Source: PALSA-270 sp963770245
GTDB lineage: Bacteria; Acidobacteriota; Terriglobia; Terriglobales; Acidobacteriaceae
Length of the DNA: 64,000 bases
Assembly: GCA_963770245.1 (NCBI GenBank)
Contig: CAVYOX010000008.1
Location: 1-64,000 of the forward strand
Direction of reading: 5' to 3'
Part shown: positions 20,594-28,740 of the stretch, one piece after another
Position numbering within the stretch: position 1 is the first letter of the stretch
How the letters are laid out: the number at the start of each line of letters is the position of its first letter
The notes under the pieces: model-generated
Databases searched by the model: none
What the model saw: the letters and a program-made list of their open reading frames with translations, nothing else
What the model was told of the DNA's origin: nothing
Position numbers and translations under genes: made by a program

Positions 20594-21688
20594 CTACTCA
20601 AGGAACATACAGTCTCCATAGGAATAGAACCGGTAGGCGTGCTCGACGGCGTAGCGGTAGGCCTCGAGCACATGCTCTTTTCCCCCGAACGCGCACACCA
20701 GCATGAGGAGCGTGGATTGTGGAAGATGGAAATTGGTCAGCAACGCCCCGACCACGCGGAACTGGTATCCCGGGTAGATGAAAATATCCGCCTCGAGCGT
20801 CCCGGGCTGGACTCTGCCGTTTGCCGAGTGCGCCGCGAAGTACTCGAGCGTCCGCGCGCTGGTGGTGCCGACGGCAACCACCCGCCGCCCCGCATCGAGA
20901 GTGCGATTGATGGCCTCCGCGGCAGGGGAAGAAATCTGGCAGATTTCACGGTGCAGCTTGTGATCTTCGACGCGCTCGACGCGCACCGGCTGGAAGGTTC
21001 CAAGCCCGACGTGCAAAGTGATCTGGGCGGTTTCAATGCCTCGGGCTTCGATGCGCGAGAGAATTTCCCGACTGAAGTGCAGGCCGGCGGTGGGGGCGGC
21101 TACCGAACCGCGCTCGCGCGCATAGACCGTCTGATAGCGCTCGCGATCTGCCAGAAGATCCAGCCGGCTGATATAGGGCGGCAGCGGCACATGGCCGAGG
21201 CGGTCGAGCCGGGCAAAAAAGTCCGCCACGGGTCGAAATCGAATCCGGCGCTCTCCGAAGCTGCCGCGAGCCACCACCTCGGCCTCGAGTTCGCCTTCGT
21301 CGCCAAACAGCAGTCGCTCGCCAATGCCGATCTTGCGTCCGGGGCGGACCAGGCACTCCCATTCGTCTGGCTCCTCGGCGACTCGTTCGGTCAGCAGGAC
21401 CTCTACTTGGCCGCGCGCGAATTCTCGCGCGGCGGGGTTGTGCGGGCCTGCCGGCCCGAGTTTTTCTCCGCCCCTGCGCCCATAGAGGCGCGCCGGAAAG
21501 ACTCGCGAATCGTTTAGAACCAGCAGGTCGCCAGGACGTAATAGTTCGGGAAACTCGCGGAACCCGCGGTCCGAGAGCTCTCCCGTAGCCCGGCTCACCC
21601 CCAGCAGACGAGAGGCTGCTCGGTCGGCAAGAGGCTCTTGCGCGATCAGGCTGGGCGGCAGGAAATAGTTGAAATCGGAAACCAGCAC
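20594..21688 (-). CDS. queA: S-adenosylmethionine:tRNA ribosyltransferase-isomerase
   Basis: QueA makes epoxyqueuosine in tRNA by transferring the ribose of SAM to 7-aminomethyl-7-deazaguanine. The 364-residue protein has the family start (VSDFNYFLPPSLIAQEP), LLVLNDSRVFPARLYGRR, SVAAPTAGLHFS and LGTFQPVRVE motifs. About fifteen residues (GGEKLGPAGPHNPAAREF) appear inserted between ARLYGRR and QVEVLL compared with the usual family. The start is GTG at 21688. It lies 90 bases upstream of polA on the same strand. Confidence 0.96.
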   Translation of the reverse strand: MLVSDFNYFLPPSLIAQEPLADRAASRLLGVSRATGELSDRGFREFPELLRPGDLLVLNDSRVFPARLYGRRGGEKLGPAGPHNPAAREFARGQVEVLLTERVAEEPDEWECLVRPGRKIGIGERLLFGDEGELEAEVVARGSFGERRIRFRPVADFFARLDRLGHVPLPPYISRLDLLADRERYQTVYARERGSVAAPTAGLHFSREILSRIEARGIETAQITLHVGLGTFQPVRVERVEDHKLHREICQISSPAAEAINRTLDAGRRVVAVGTTSARTLEYFAAHSANGRVQPGTLEADIFIYPGYQFRVVGALLTNFHLPQSTLLMLVCAFGGKEHVLEAYRYAVEHAYRFYSYGDCMFLE

Positions 21689-21767
21689 GCAGGGGAATTA
21701 TAAGGATCTTCTCCACAGGCGGGGACGAGACAGTCCCATGAACTTGCGTGAATTTGTGTAAACATGA

Positions 21768-21797
21768 TTGTTTCCGCCCAAGGATGTGAGGTACGAT
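21768..21797 (+). promoter_or_regulatory. promoter candidate for class II aldolase gene
   Basis: TTGTTT (21768-21773) and TACGAT (21792-21797) are 18 bases apart. The implied start near 21804 leaves about 30 nt to the ATG at 21834, and would exclude the longer TTG-started frame at 21768. Confidence 0.4.
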
Positions 21798-21833
21798 ACG
21801 CGAAAGGCGCGTTGGCCCTCGGCCGCCTCTATC

Positions 21834-22529
21834 ATGCGTTGCGAAGCCCGATACCGGCGCGAAATCGTCTCCCTCGGCAGGATGCTGCACGAGCGCGGAT
21901 ATGTAGCCGCCATGGACGGCAATCTTTCTGTGCGCCTGGGCAAAGGGCGGGTTCTATCCACCCCGACTGCCATGAGCAAGGGCATGATGCGGCCATCGGA
22001 CATGGTGATCGTGGACTCGGATGGCCATCGCGTGGCAGGGCGCCGGGATGTATCGAGCGAAATCGCCATGCATTTGTTGATTTACCGGCTGCGGCCCGAC
22101 GTGCAAGCGGTGGTGCACGCCCATCCGCCCACGGCCACCGGCTTTGCCGCCGCGGGGATGGCCCTCAACAAGCCGTTGGTCTGCGAGGTGGTCATCGGAT
22201 TGGGCTCGATTCCGCTGGCCAAGTACGGAACGCCGGGGACGCCCGAACTGAGCAAGTCGCTCGAGCCGCTGATTCCTGAATACGATGCCATCCTGATGTC
22301 GAACCACGGGGTGGTGGCTTACGGGGCCGATCTGCAGCAAGCCTACATGAAGATGGAAACGGTGGAACACTTTGCCCAGATCGCCCTGGTGACCCACCTC
22401 CTCGGGCGCCAGCAGCCGCTGAACAGCCAGGAACTCGAGAAGCTGATGATCGCTCGCAGCAAGTATCAGGGAACAAAATCCGCCGCTCTCATGCCGTTGG
22501 TCCCTTGCGGAGACCGTCCGCTGTCCTGA
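21834..22529 (+). CDS. class II aldolase/adducin family protein
   Basis: A zinc-dependent aldolase of the fuculose/ribulose-phosphate type, 231 residues from the ATG at 21834 (a longer frame from 21768 would overlap a promoter candidate). Substrate-loop signatures are GNLSVR near residue 30 and STPTAMSKG; the metal ligands are in VVHAHPPTA and a further histidine in SNHGVVAYG. Family members act on fuculose-1-phosphate, ribulose-5-phosphate or methylthioribulose-1-phosphate; the substrate cannot be assigned here. The gene is divergent from queA and stops seven bases before the convergent TonB-receptor gene. Confidence 0.88.
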   Translation: MRCEARYRREIVSLGRMLHERGYVAAMDGNLSVRLGKGRVLSTPTAMSKGMMRPSDMVIVDSDGHRVAGRRDVSSEIAMHLLIYRLRPDVQAVVHAHPPTATGFAAAGMALNKPLVCEVVIGLGSIPLAKYGTPGTPELSKSLEPLIPEYDAILMSNHGVVAYGADLQQAYMKMETVEHFAQIALVTHLLGRQQPLNSQELEKLMIARSKYQGTKSAALMPLVPCGDRPLS

Positions 22530-22536
22530 GCGGGCC

Positions 22537-24744
22537 TTACTCCCCGCCGATTCTGAAGCGCAGGCCCAGTCGGAAATTCACCGGCAGAGCTGGATATCCG
22601 ACCACCTCGTTGTACGCCTTATCCAAAGCATTCTCGACATTCGCGTAGGCCGTCACCCGGGAATTCACGGCGTACCAGCCGCCCAGGTCGACGCGCACAT
22701 AGCCCGCCGCATGATCGATTCCGAAACCCAGGAAATCCGAGTCAAAGCGCCGGCCCACGAAACTTCCGCCGAGATTTCCTCCCCAGCGCTTTCCCAGATA
22801 ACTGAGCAGGAGGCTGCCCGAATGTTTGGGACGCCGCAAGAATGGATTCCCGGCATCGTAGACGGTGTCGCAGAAATTCGCCGGGGTGCACAGAGGAGCT
22901 TCGAGAATTTGAGTTGAGGTATAGGTGTAGGACGTGTTCAAAGACAAGGTCGAGGTGATCTTGGCTTGCAGCTCGAGTTCCGCGCCATGGGCGATAGAAC
23001 GGTTCACATTGAAGTACTGGCCGGCAAAGGTCACCGGGTCGGCGGTTGCGAACTCAATCTGGTCGCGAAAGAGATTGTTGAAATAGCTTGCGGTCAGCGC
23101 ATACCGGCCGCCCCGGAAGCCCTGCTGAAAGCCGGCCTCGAAGGCCCGGTTGCGCTCCGGCCTCAACCCGGGATTCGCGACAAAAAAGGGCGGGCCGGCA
23201 AAGGTCTGGTCGAGCCCGGGCTCCTTGAATCCGGTGGCGTAGGAAAAGTGCAAACGAGTTCCGGAGAATGTCTCGCCGCCGCGGAATGCCAGCAAGGTCA
23301 ACGCCACCCGAGGCAGGGCGGCATTGCCGAATTCGCTGTTGTGCACGAAGCGCGCGCCGGCAATCACCGAGAGGCGGCCCAGAATAACCTGCTGCTGACC
23401 GTACACGTCGTCGTTCAGGCGCTGGCCGTGTGTCTGCGGCGGAAAATCGAGGTCGCCGAGAAAACCGTTTTCATCCTCGGTGCGGAACCCGAAAGTGGTG
23501 TGGGTCCAGCTGCGCTCCAAATCGTCGCCCTGGTATTCAAAACCCGCGCGATTGATGTCATCGACCTGGTGCGACGGAAAGTCGACCTGATTTCCAAAGG
23601 CATCCACTCGAGCTGGGTCGCCGTCGAGGTTCACATCGGTGTAGCGATAGTTGTAGTCGAATCCGGTGAAGCGGTGCTGCCAGCCGGAAGGACCGACCAC
23701 GGTGAGTTCGACGCTGCCAATCAGGTTGTTCAGTTGCGACCACTCCCCTGGGTCCGGGGGTTCAAGCGGCGCTCCGTTGAAGTCCCATTCACCGGGCACG
23801 CCAGTATGGCTGTTGGAATGGCGGAATCGCACGCGCAGAGAAACTGGATCGCGGAGCGCAACCCCAACATTAGCGCCCTCGAGAGAATCGGAATAGGCGT
23901 CATTGATTCCCTCGCCGCCGGTGTTGAACTGATCGCCGAACACGTCGTAGTCGAAGCGGCCGCGGGCCCCGGCGAGCGCAGCATAGCCGTGCCCGGTTCC
24001 CAGGTTGCCGCCGTCGGCACCGAAACGCAATTCAGGAATCGGCGTGCTGCCGGTGCGAGTCCAGACCTGCACCACGCTGGTCATCGCGTCGGAACCGTAC
24101 AACGTGCTCTGCGCGCCGCGCATGAATTCCAAGTGGTCGGCCTCGGTCAGGGGGAGGGTTCCAAAATCAAAACCGCCTCCCGGCGTGTTGATGGTGACGC
24201 CATCGACGATCACTTTGTTGTAGGTGGAATCGCCACCGCGCACAAAAAGCGATGCCAGTCCGCCGCGCTGGCCGGTGGTGTCGACGATCGCGCCGGGGAG
24301 AAAACGCAAAACGTCGTTGGCCGCAATCGGGTTCATGACTTGCAGCTGGTTGCTGCTCAAACTCTCGACTTCGGCGCCGGCGGATTCGCTCGGAACCGGG
24401 CTGCGAGTTGCCGTGACCACGATGGTTTCCGCGGCCGGGGCCAGACGGAGCTGGACGGTAACGGCTCCCGAGGAGGAAGCCGGCACGTCCCTGCGCTGGG
24501 CCGCGAAACCTTGGGCAAGCACCCGAACGGCATAGGGGCCTGTGCCCGCGGTACGAAAGACCGCCAGCCCTTCGGCAGAACTGGTTTTTACTCCGAGCGG
24601 GACCGTGCCGCCGGGTTCGAGCAATTCGACTTGGGCGCCGGCAACCGCGGCAGATTGGGGATCAATGACTTTGATTTTGAGCTCGGCGGCCGAAGCTGCC
24701 GTCACGAAGACAAGGACGGAAACGAGACCAGCAAAGAAACGCAT
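22537..24744 (-). CDS. TonB-dependent receptor, probably cobalamin-specific
   Basis: An outer-membrane active-transport receptor, 735 residues: signal peptide (residues 1-19, ending ASAAE), a carboxypeptidase-regulatory-like beta domain (about 20-105), a TonB-box-like ETIVVTATR, a plug domain (about 120-235; LFVRGGDSTYNKVIVDG) and a beta-barrel ending GLRFRIGGE. Substrate assignment rests on the cobalamin riboswitch directly upstream (24783-24964), so B12 or a related corrinoid is the likely cargo, as for BtuB. The extra N-terminal beta domain is typical of acidobacterial and Bacteroidota receptors. No btuCDF genes are adjacent. Confidence 0.9.
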   Translation of the reverse strand: MRFFAGLVSVLVFVTAASAAELKIKVIDPQSAAVAGAQVELLEPGGTVPLGVKTSSAEGLAVFRTAGTGPYAVRVLAQGFAAQRRDVPASSSGAVTVQLRLAPAAETIVVTATRSPVPSESAGAEVESLSSNQLQVMNPIAANDVLRFLPGAIVDTTGQRGGLASLFVRGGDSTYNKVIVDGVTINTPGGGFDFGTLPLTEADHLEFMRGAQSTLYGSDAMTSVVQVWTRTGSTPIPELRFGADGGNLGTGHGYAALAGARGRFDYDVFGDQFNTGGEGINDAYSDSLEGANVGVALRDPVSLRVRFRHSNSHTGVPGEWDFNGAPLEPPDPGEWSQLNNLIGSVELTVVGPSGWQHRFTGFDYNYRYTDVNLDGDPARVDAFGNQVDFPSHQVDDINRAGFEYQGDDLERSWTHTTFGFRTEDENGFLGDLDFPPQTHGQRLNDDVYGQQQVILGRLSVIAGARFVHNSEFGNAALPRVALTLLAFRGGETFSGTRLHFSYATGFKEPGLDQTFAGPPFFVANPGLRPERNRAFEAGFQQGFRGGRYALTASYFNNLFRDQIEFATADPVTFAGQYFNVNRSIAHGAELELQAKITSTLSLNTSYTYTSTQILEAPLCTPANFCDTVYDAGNPFLRRPKHSGSLLLSYLGKRWGGNLGGSFVGRRFDSDFLGFGIDHAAGYVRVDLGGWYAVNSRVTAYANVENALDKAYNEVVGYPALPVNFRLGLRFRIGGE

Positions 24745-24782
24745 TCACTCCTCCTTTGCACGCGAAAGGGGTTGGTCTGGGC

Positions 24783-24964
24783 GGTTCGCACCGGTCTCCT
24801 GGCTTGCGAGTAAGGGCGGTTCTCGACCGTCCGTCAGGGCAACCGCCCTTCCCGGGGGGATCCCCCAGTGGCCGGCTGCAATTTCCTCGCTTACAGTTGC
24901 GCGGCAGCGCGGGATTTTCACCCGCTTCCCAATTCCTCACCACGGCGATGAGGACGCGCGAACC
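24783..24964 (-). ncRNA. cobalamin (adenosylcobalamin) riboswitch
   Basis: The minus strand carries the conserved cobalamin aptamer: GGGAAGCGGGTGAAAATCCC, GCTGCCGCGCAACTGTAAGC, GCCACTGGG, and the B12 box AAGCCAGGAGACCGG at 24788-24805. The closing stem P1 is visible as GGTTCGC (24958-24964) with GCGAACC (24783-24789). It ends 38 bases before the start of the TonB-receptor gene, so it probably controls translation or transcription of that gene in response to B12. Confidence 0.95.
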
Positions 24965-25001
24965 AAAGAATTGTGAAAGAACCAAAATAAAGCGTGGGAG
25001 A

Positions 25002-25031
25002 AATCTACTCGTCGGGAGCGGTGGAAGTCAA
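25002..25031 (-). promoter_or_regulatory. promoter upstream of the cobalamin riboswitch
   Basis: On the minus strand TTGACT (25026-25031) and TAGATT (25002-25007) are 18 bases apart. Transcription would begin near 24995, about 30 nt before the riboswitch P1 stem. Confidence 0.55.
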
Positions 25032-25080
25032 CGGCAGTGGGTCGGGGTTAACGTCACTTGGAATGATGGCCGGCGGCGGA

Positions 25081-25464
25081 TCATAGGGTATGCAGGTACT
25101 CCATCAGATCCTCCATCTGCTTTTGGGTCAGCACCTCTCCATAGGCGGGCATGTCAGTGCGGCCGTCGCGAATGATGTCTCCGACCTGCTCATCATTCGC
25201 CGGCAGACCGCTCTTCGAGAGATACTGCTGCTTGAATAGTCCGCCAAGACCGGGCCCTTTTTTCCCGCGGGAAGAATAGGCTTCGTGGCAACGGGCGCAT
25301 CGCTCGTCGAAGACCCGGCGTCCGGCCGCCTGCTGCGAATTGAGCCCTAATTCGGCATCGCTTTTGCGCCGTTCCGCCGTGCATCCGGTAAATGAAAACC
25401 AAAGAACCACTGAAACCGAAACCATAGCGGACTTAAGATTGAGCCGATAGCCCCATGATTTCAT
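25081..25464 (-). CDS. monohaem cytochrome c lipoprotein
   Basis: A 127-residue class I cytochrome c. The N-terminus has a hydrophobic segment ending in a lipobox-like FTGC, suggesting a lipid-anchored periplasmic protein. The haem site is CARCH near residue 57 and the distal Met is in DMPAYGEVL. The start at 25464 (MKSWGYRL) has AGGA six bases upstream; the longer frame from 25530 would overlap the divergent DUF488 gene. The redox partner is unknown and no oxidase genes are near. Confidence 0.9.
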   Translation of the reverse strand: MKSWGYRLNLKSAMVSVSVVLWFSFTGCTAERRKSDAELGLNSQQAAGRRVFDERCARCHEAYSSRGKKGPGLGGLFKQQYLSKSGLPANDEQVGDIIRDGRTDMPAYGEVLTQKQMEDLMEYLHTL

Positions 25465-25513
25465 TGGTTCCTCAGTCGCAGCGCGGTTCACGTTAGAATA
25501 ATAGGGTACAGCG

Positions 25514-25960
25514 ATGCCAGTCGCGAGCAAACGAATTCGGGTGAAACGAATCTACGCCAAACGGGCGCCGGGAGACGGCACCCGAGTCCTGGTGGACCGC
25601 CTTTGGCCCCGCGGAGTGAGCAAGGACCGGGCCGCGCTCCACGCCTGGTTGCGCCATCTGGCACCGTCAGATGGTTTGCGACATTGGTTTCACGCCCGCC
25701 CCGAGGCGTGGTTGGCATTTCGCAAGCGCTATCTCAAGGAACTGACCCAGCCGGAGGCACTCGAGGCCCTCAACCAGCTCTACCGCATGGCCGCTCGACC
25801 CAAGAATCTCACCCTCCTCTTCGGATCAAAGAATGAGCAACACAACAACGCCGTTGTCCTCAAGGATCTGCTCGACGGGATGCGCAAGCCGCCCACGGGC
25901 ACGGGTCCGGGTGCGGTGCGGGCCATGCGGAGCCGACAGGCCAAGCGGATGACGAGATAG
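25514..25960 (+). CDS. DUF488 family protein
   Basis: A 148-residue protein of the DUF488/YeaO-like family. Visible family features are RIYAKRAPGDGTRVLVDRLWPRG at the N-terminus, the tryptophan-rich WLRHLAPSDGLRHWF, and LTLLFGSKNEQHNNAVVLKDLL. The biochemical function is unknown. It is divergent from the cytochrome gene, with 49 bases between the starts. The C-terminal tail is basic (RSRQAKRMTR). Confidence 0.88.
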   Translation: MPVASKRIRVKRIYAKRAPGDGTRVLVDRLWPRGVSKDRAALHAWLRHLAPSDGLRHWFHARPEAWLAFRKRYLKELTQPEALEALNQLYRMAARPKNLTLLFGSKNEQHNNAVVLKDLLDGMRKPPTGTGPGAVRAMRSRQAKRMTR

Positions 25961-26007
25961 CCCTTGGGGCGTCGGCCGTCGCGCCCGAAATCAGCCAGAC
26001 TTTCCTG

Positions 26008-27576
26008 CTACTTCTTCTTTTTGGCGGGACCGTCGTCCACAATTGCCCCGACAACCTCGTCAATCGCGTCGGTGACCCGCTTGCTGGGCAGGCTGAGATT
26101 GTTGCTCAGGATGGCAAACGCGACTTCTTCGCCGCGATCGGTGGTGGCATAACCGGCAAGCGTCTTGACGCCTCCCAAGGATCCAGTTTTGCCCCGCACG
26201 CGCCCCTGCAGGTCTTCATCGGTGAAACGCTCGGCGAGCGATCCGTCCACGCCCGCGACCGGCAGGGTGTCGCGGAAGCTCGCACCCCAGGCTTGCTGAG
26301 CGGCATAGCGCAGCAACAGCACCACGGCGCCCGGCGTCACCAGGTTCTGGCGCGAGAGTCCGGAGCCGTCGTAGAAAACATACTGGTCGGGCGGCACGCC
26401 GACGTTATTCAGGAATCCGCGCATCACTTCCAGTCCGCCTTCGACGGTGCCCGCGGTTCCCTTCTCGCGGCCCAGCAGCCGCAGCAAAATCTCCGCGTGC
26501 AAATTCTGGCTGACCTTGTTGATCACCCTGACATCTTCCATCAGTGGTTTGGATTCATGGCTGGCCAGCACCAGGGGCTGGTTCTCCAGCGCGCGCGAGG
26601 GCTCGGCACCGCCGCGCGCCGGGGCCAGGGCGGTGACGGTAAACGTGGACAGGCTTGCCAGGTCGGTATGGCGCGTACGCTGCTGGCCGTAGATCACGAT
26701 GCCGCGTTTTTCCAGCAGTTGGCGGAATAGACCCGCGGCAAACTCAGCCGGATCCTCAATAGCAAGGGCCTCGTTCGCGCCCGCATCATCGAGCGGCATA
26801 TTGCCCCAGATGGTCAGGACTGTCGAGCCGGGCTCACGGTTGATGAAGATCCTGCGGCCGGTGCCGGCCGGCGTGGTGATCATGCGATTGTCGACGTGGT
26901 AGTAGTCGGCAAAGGGGGTGATGTTGACGAAAGCGTGCTCGCCGGCGCGGTCGGCGGGCAGAATATTGACGAAGACCACGTTATCGTTTGTGGTGAGGGC
27001 GGAAACCGGAGCCCCGTCGGCCCACACCAGATCGTCCTGGCTCCAACCTTCGCCGTAGCGCTCGAAAGCGAAGTAAGAATCGTCGGCGATGACGTCGCCG
27101 TCCACGTATTTCACACCTTTCTGCACCACCTCGTCAGCTAATTGTTCGAGCGCCTCGATGGGATGGTCGGTACGTTCGGTGTGCAGGGCATAGGGCAACT
27201 CGCGGCCGGACAGATTGGGATCGCCTCGTCCGACGAGAAGCAGATCGCCGGTCAGGCGCCCGTGCTTGTCGAGCAATCCGTTGGTTTCTACCGTCGTGCG
27301 GAAGGTGTAGTCCGGTCCGATCAGCGCCAGAGCGGCGGCGGTGGTAAACAGCTTGGTGTTGGAGGCCGGGGTGAACAGCTTGTCGGCATTATGCTCGTAA
27401 AGCACCCGGCCGCTGCTGAGGGAGACAACCTCAATACCCCAGAATCCGCGGGCCAGATCGGGTTCGGAGAGGATTGCTTCGATGCGCGTTGCCGCTGACT
27501 TGTGCGAAGCGGCGTAGAGCGGCGCCACCAGGAGCAGGCAAAAAGCGGCCACTCGAAACGGGCGCGTCCGGCGCAT
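26008..27576 (-). CDS. dacB: D-alanyl-D-alanine carboxypeptidase/endopeptidase (PBP4 type)
   Basis: A class C low-molecular-weight penicillin-binding protein that trims or cleaves peptidoglycan cross-links in the periplasm. The 522-residue protein has a signal peptide (about 1-23) and all three active-site motifs: SNTK near residue 72, SQN near 360, and KTGS near 466. The large insertion between the first two motifs is characteristic of PBP4/DacB. The C-terminus ends in four lysines. It is divergent from folP. Confidence 0.95.
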   Translation of the reverse strand: MRRTRPFRVAAFCLLLVAPLYAASHKSAATRIEAILSEPDLARGFWGIEVVSLSSGRVLYEHNADKLFTPASNTKLFTTAAALALIGPDYTFRTTVETNGLLDKHGRLTGDLLLVGRGDPNLSGRELPYALHTERTDHPIEALEQLADEVVQKGVKYVDGDVIADDSYFAFERYGEGWSQDDLVWADGAPVSALTTNDNVVFVNILPADRAGEHAFVNITPFADYYHVDNRMITTPAGTGRRIFINREPGSTVLTIWGNMPLDDAGANEALAIEDPAEFAAGLFRQLLEKRGIVIYGQQRTRHTDLASLSTFTVTALAPARGGAEPSRALENQPLVLASHESKPLMEDVRVINKVSQNLHAEILLRLLGREKGTAGTVEGGLEVMRGFLNNVGVPPDQYVFYDGSGLSRQNLVTPGAVVLLLRYAAQQAWGASFRDTLPVAGVDGSLAERFTDEDLQGRVRGKTGSLGGVKTLAGYATTDRGEEVAFAILSNNLSLPSKRVTDAIDEVVGAIVDDGPAKKKK

Positions 27577-27669
27577 AAGAAAGCTGATTGTAGCACCGGA
27601 AATAGGGCAAGGTTGAAGCCCTCGCCGTTGGCACCGGAGAAGTAACCCAACTAGTTTAGAATCGGCCTC

Positions 27670-28599
27670 ATGCGGCCGGTCTTTGAGTGGAAACTGGATG
27701 CCCGATCCTTGGAATTGGGGAAGCGCACCTTGGTGATGGGGGTGGTCAACGTCACGCCCGACTCATTCTCTGACGGCGGTTTGTATTTTGACCGGGACCG
27801 CGCCGTCGGGCATGGGTTGCAATTGTTACAGGATGGAGCCGACATCATCGATGTGGGCGGTGAATCCACACGGCCGGGAGCGAAGGTGGGTGCTCCCCTC
27901 GACAAGGCGGGAAAGCGCGCGACTCCGGCCGCCAAGACCGATGCCCCGGCCCCTGCGGCGCTGACTGAAAAAGAAGAACAGGACCGGGTGATCCCGGTCA
28001 TCGCGTCGCTAAAGCAGAAGCGACCGGAGGCGCTGATCTCGGTCGATACCTACCGGGCCAGCGTCGCCCGGGCCGCGGTGAAGGCCGGAGCCGAGATTGT
28101 GAATGATGTCAGCGGTTTCCGTTGGGACCCGCAGATGCGTAAGACGCTTGCGGAATTGAAGTGCGGAGCCGTACTGGTTCACATGCGGGGCCGTCCCGAA
28201 GAGTGGCGTACCCAACCGCCCTCCTCTGACATCGTGGTGTTGGTGAAGCGCGAACTGCGGGATTGGGCAGACGCCGCGGTTCTGGCGGGCGTGAAGCGCG
28301 ACCACATCATCCTCGATCCCGGATTCGGATTCGGCAAGAATTTCGAGGAAAACTATCCGCTTCTCAGGCGCTTTGATGAATTTCACCAGATGCGCTATCC
28401 GCTGCTGGTCGGAATTTCGCGGAAGTCATTCATCGGCCGAGCGGTGGCGCGGGGCGGCAAAGATGCTCCGGTCGCGGATCGCCTCTGGGGCACATTGGGG
28501 GCCGAGATCGCGGCCATCTTGAAGGGAGCTCACATGATCCGCACCCACGAGGTGCGGCCTTCGGTCGATGCGATACGAATCGCGGATCTCGCGGTCTAG
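27670..28599 (+). CDS. folP: dihydropteroate synthase
   Basis: FolP condenses 4-aminobenzoate with dihydropterin pyrophosphate in folate synthesis. The 309-residue protein shows VMGVVNVTPDSFSDGG, DIIDVGGESTRPGA, NDVSGF and ILDPGFGFGKN. After GGESTRPGA it carries about 25 extra residues rich in Ala, Pro and Lys (KRATPAAKTDAPAPAALTE) before the helix that leads into RVIPVI; most FolP proteins have only a short loop here. Reading frame and all catalytic motifs are intact, so the enzyme is probably functional. Confidence 0.95.
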   Translation: MRPVFEWKLDARSLELGKRTLVMGVVNVTPDSFSDGGLYFDRDRAVGHGLQLLQDGADIIDVGGESTRPGAKVGAPLDKAGKRATPAAKTDAPAPAALTEKEEQDRVIPVIASLKQKRPEALISVDTYRASVARAAVKAGAEIVNDVSGFRWDPQMRKTLAELKCGAVLVHMRGRPEEWRTQPPSSDIVVLVKRELRDWADAAVLAGVKRDHIILDPGFGFGKNFEENYPLLRRFDEFHQMRYPLLVGISRKSFIGRAVARGGKDAPVADRLWGTLGAEIAAILKGAHMIRTHEVRPSVDAIRIADLAV

Positions 28600-28664
28600 C
28601 GCACCGAGATGAATCCCCCCACCGTGCCTGCGCATCTGAGAGACAATCTTGCGCTCGAGTAATG

Positions 28665-28697
28665 CCGTAGAGACGTGGCTCCCTGGCATCCCTACGG
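28665..28697. repeat. imperfect palindrome upstream of cNMP/TrxR-like gene
   Basis: CCGTAGAGACG and CATCCCTACGG pair at nine of eleven positions around a short loop. It lies in a 141-base gap, 43 bases before the next start codon. No T-run is present; a REP-like element or a folP-end hairpin are both possible. Confidence 0.4.
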
Positions 28698-28740
28698 AAG
28701 GAAGACACGGCCAGAATCCTGAATGGAAGGAGCAATTTCT

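Noticed and set aside
19715..21517. A 600-codon plus-strand frame
   Set aside because: It is antisense to polA and queA; its length reflects high GC codon bias, not coding.
22966..24813. A 615-codon plus-strand frame
   Set aside because: It is antisense to the TonB-receptor gene and runs into the riboswitch; no domains are visible.
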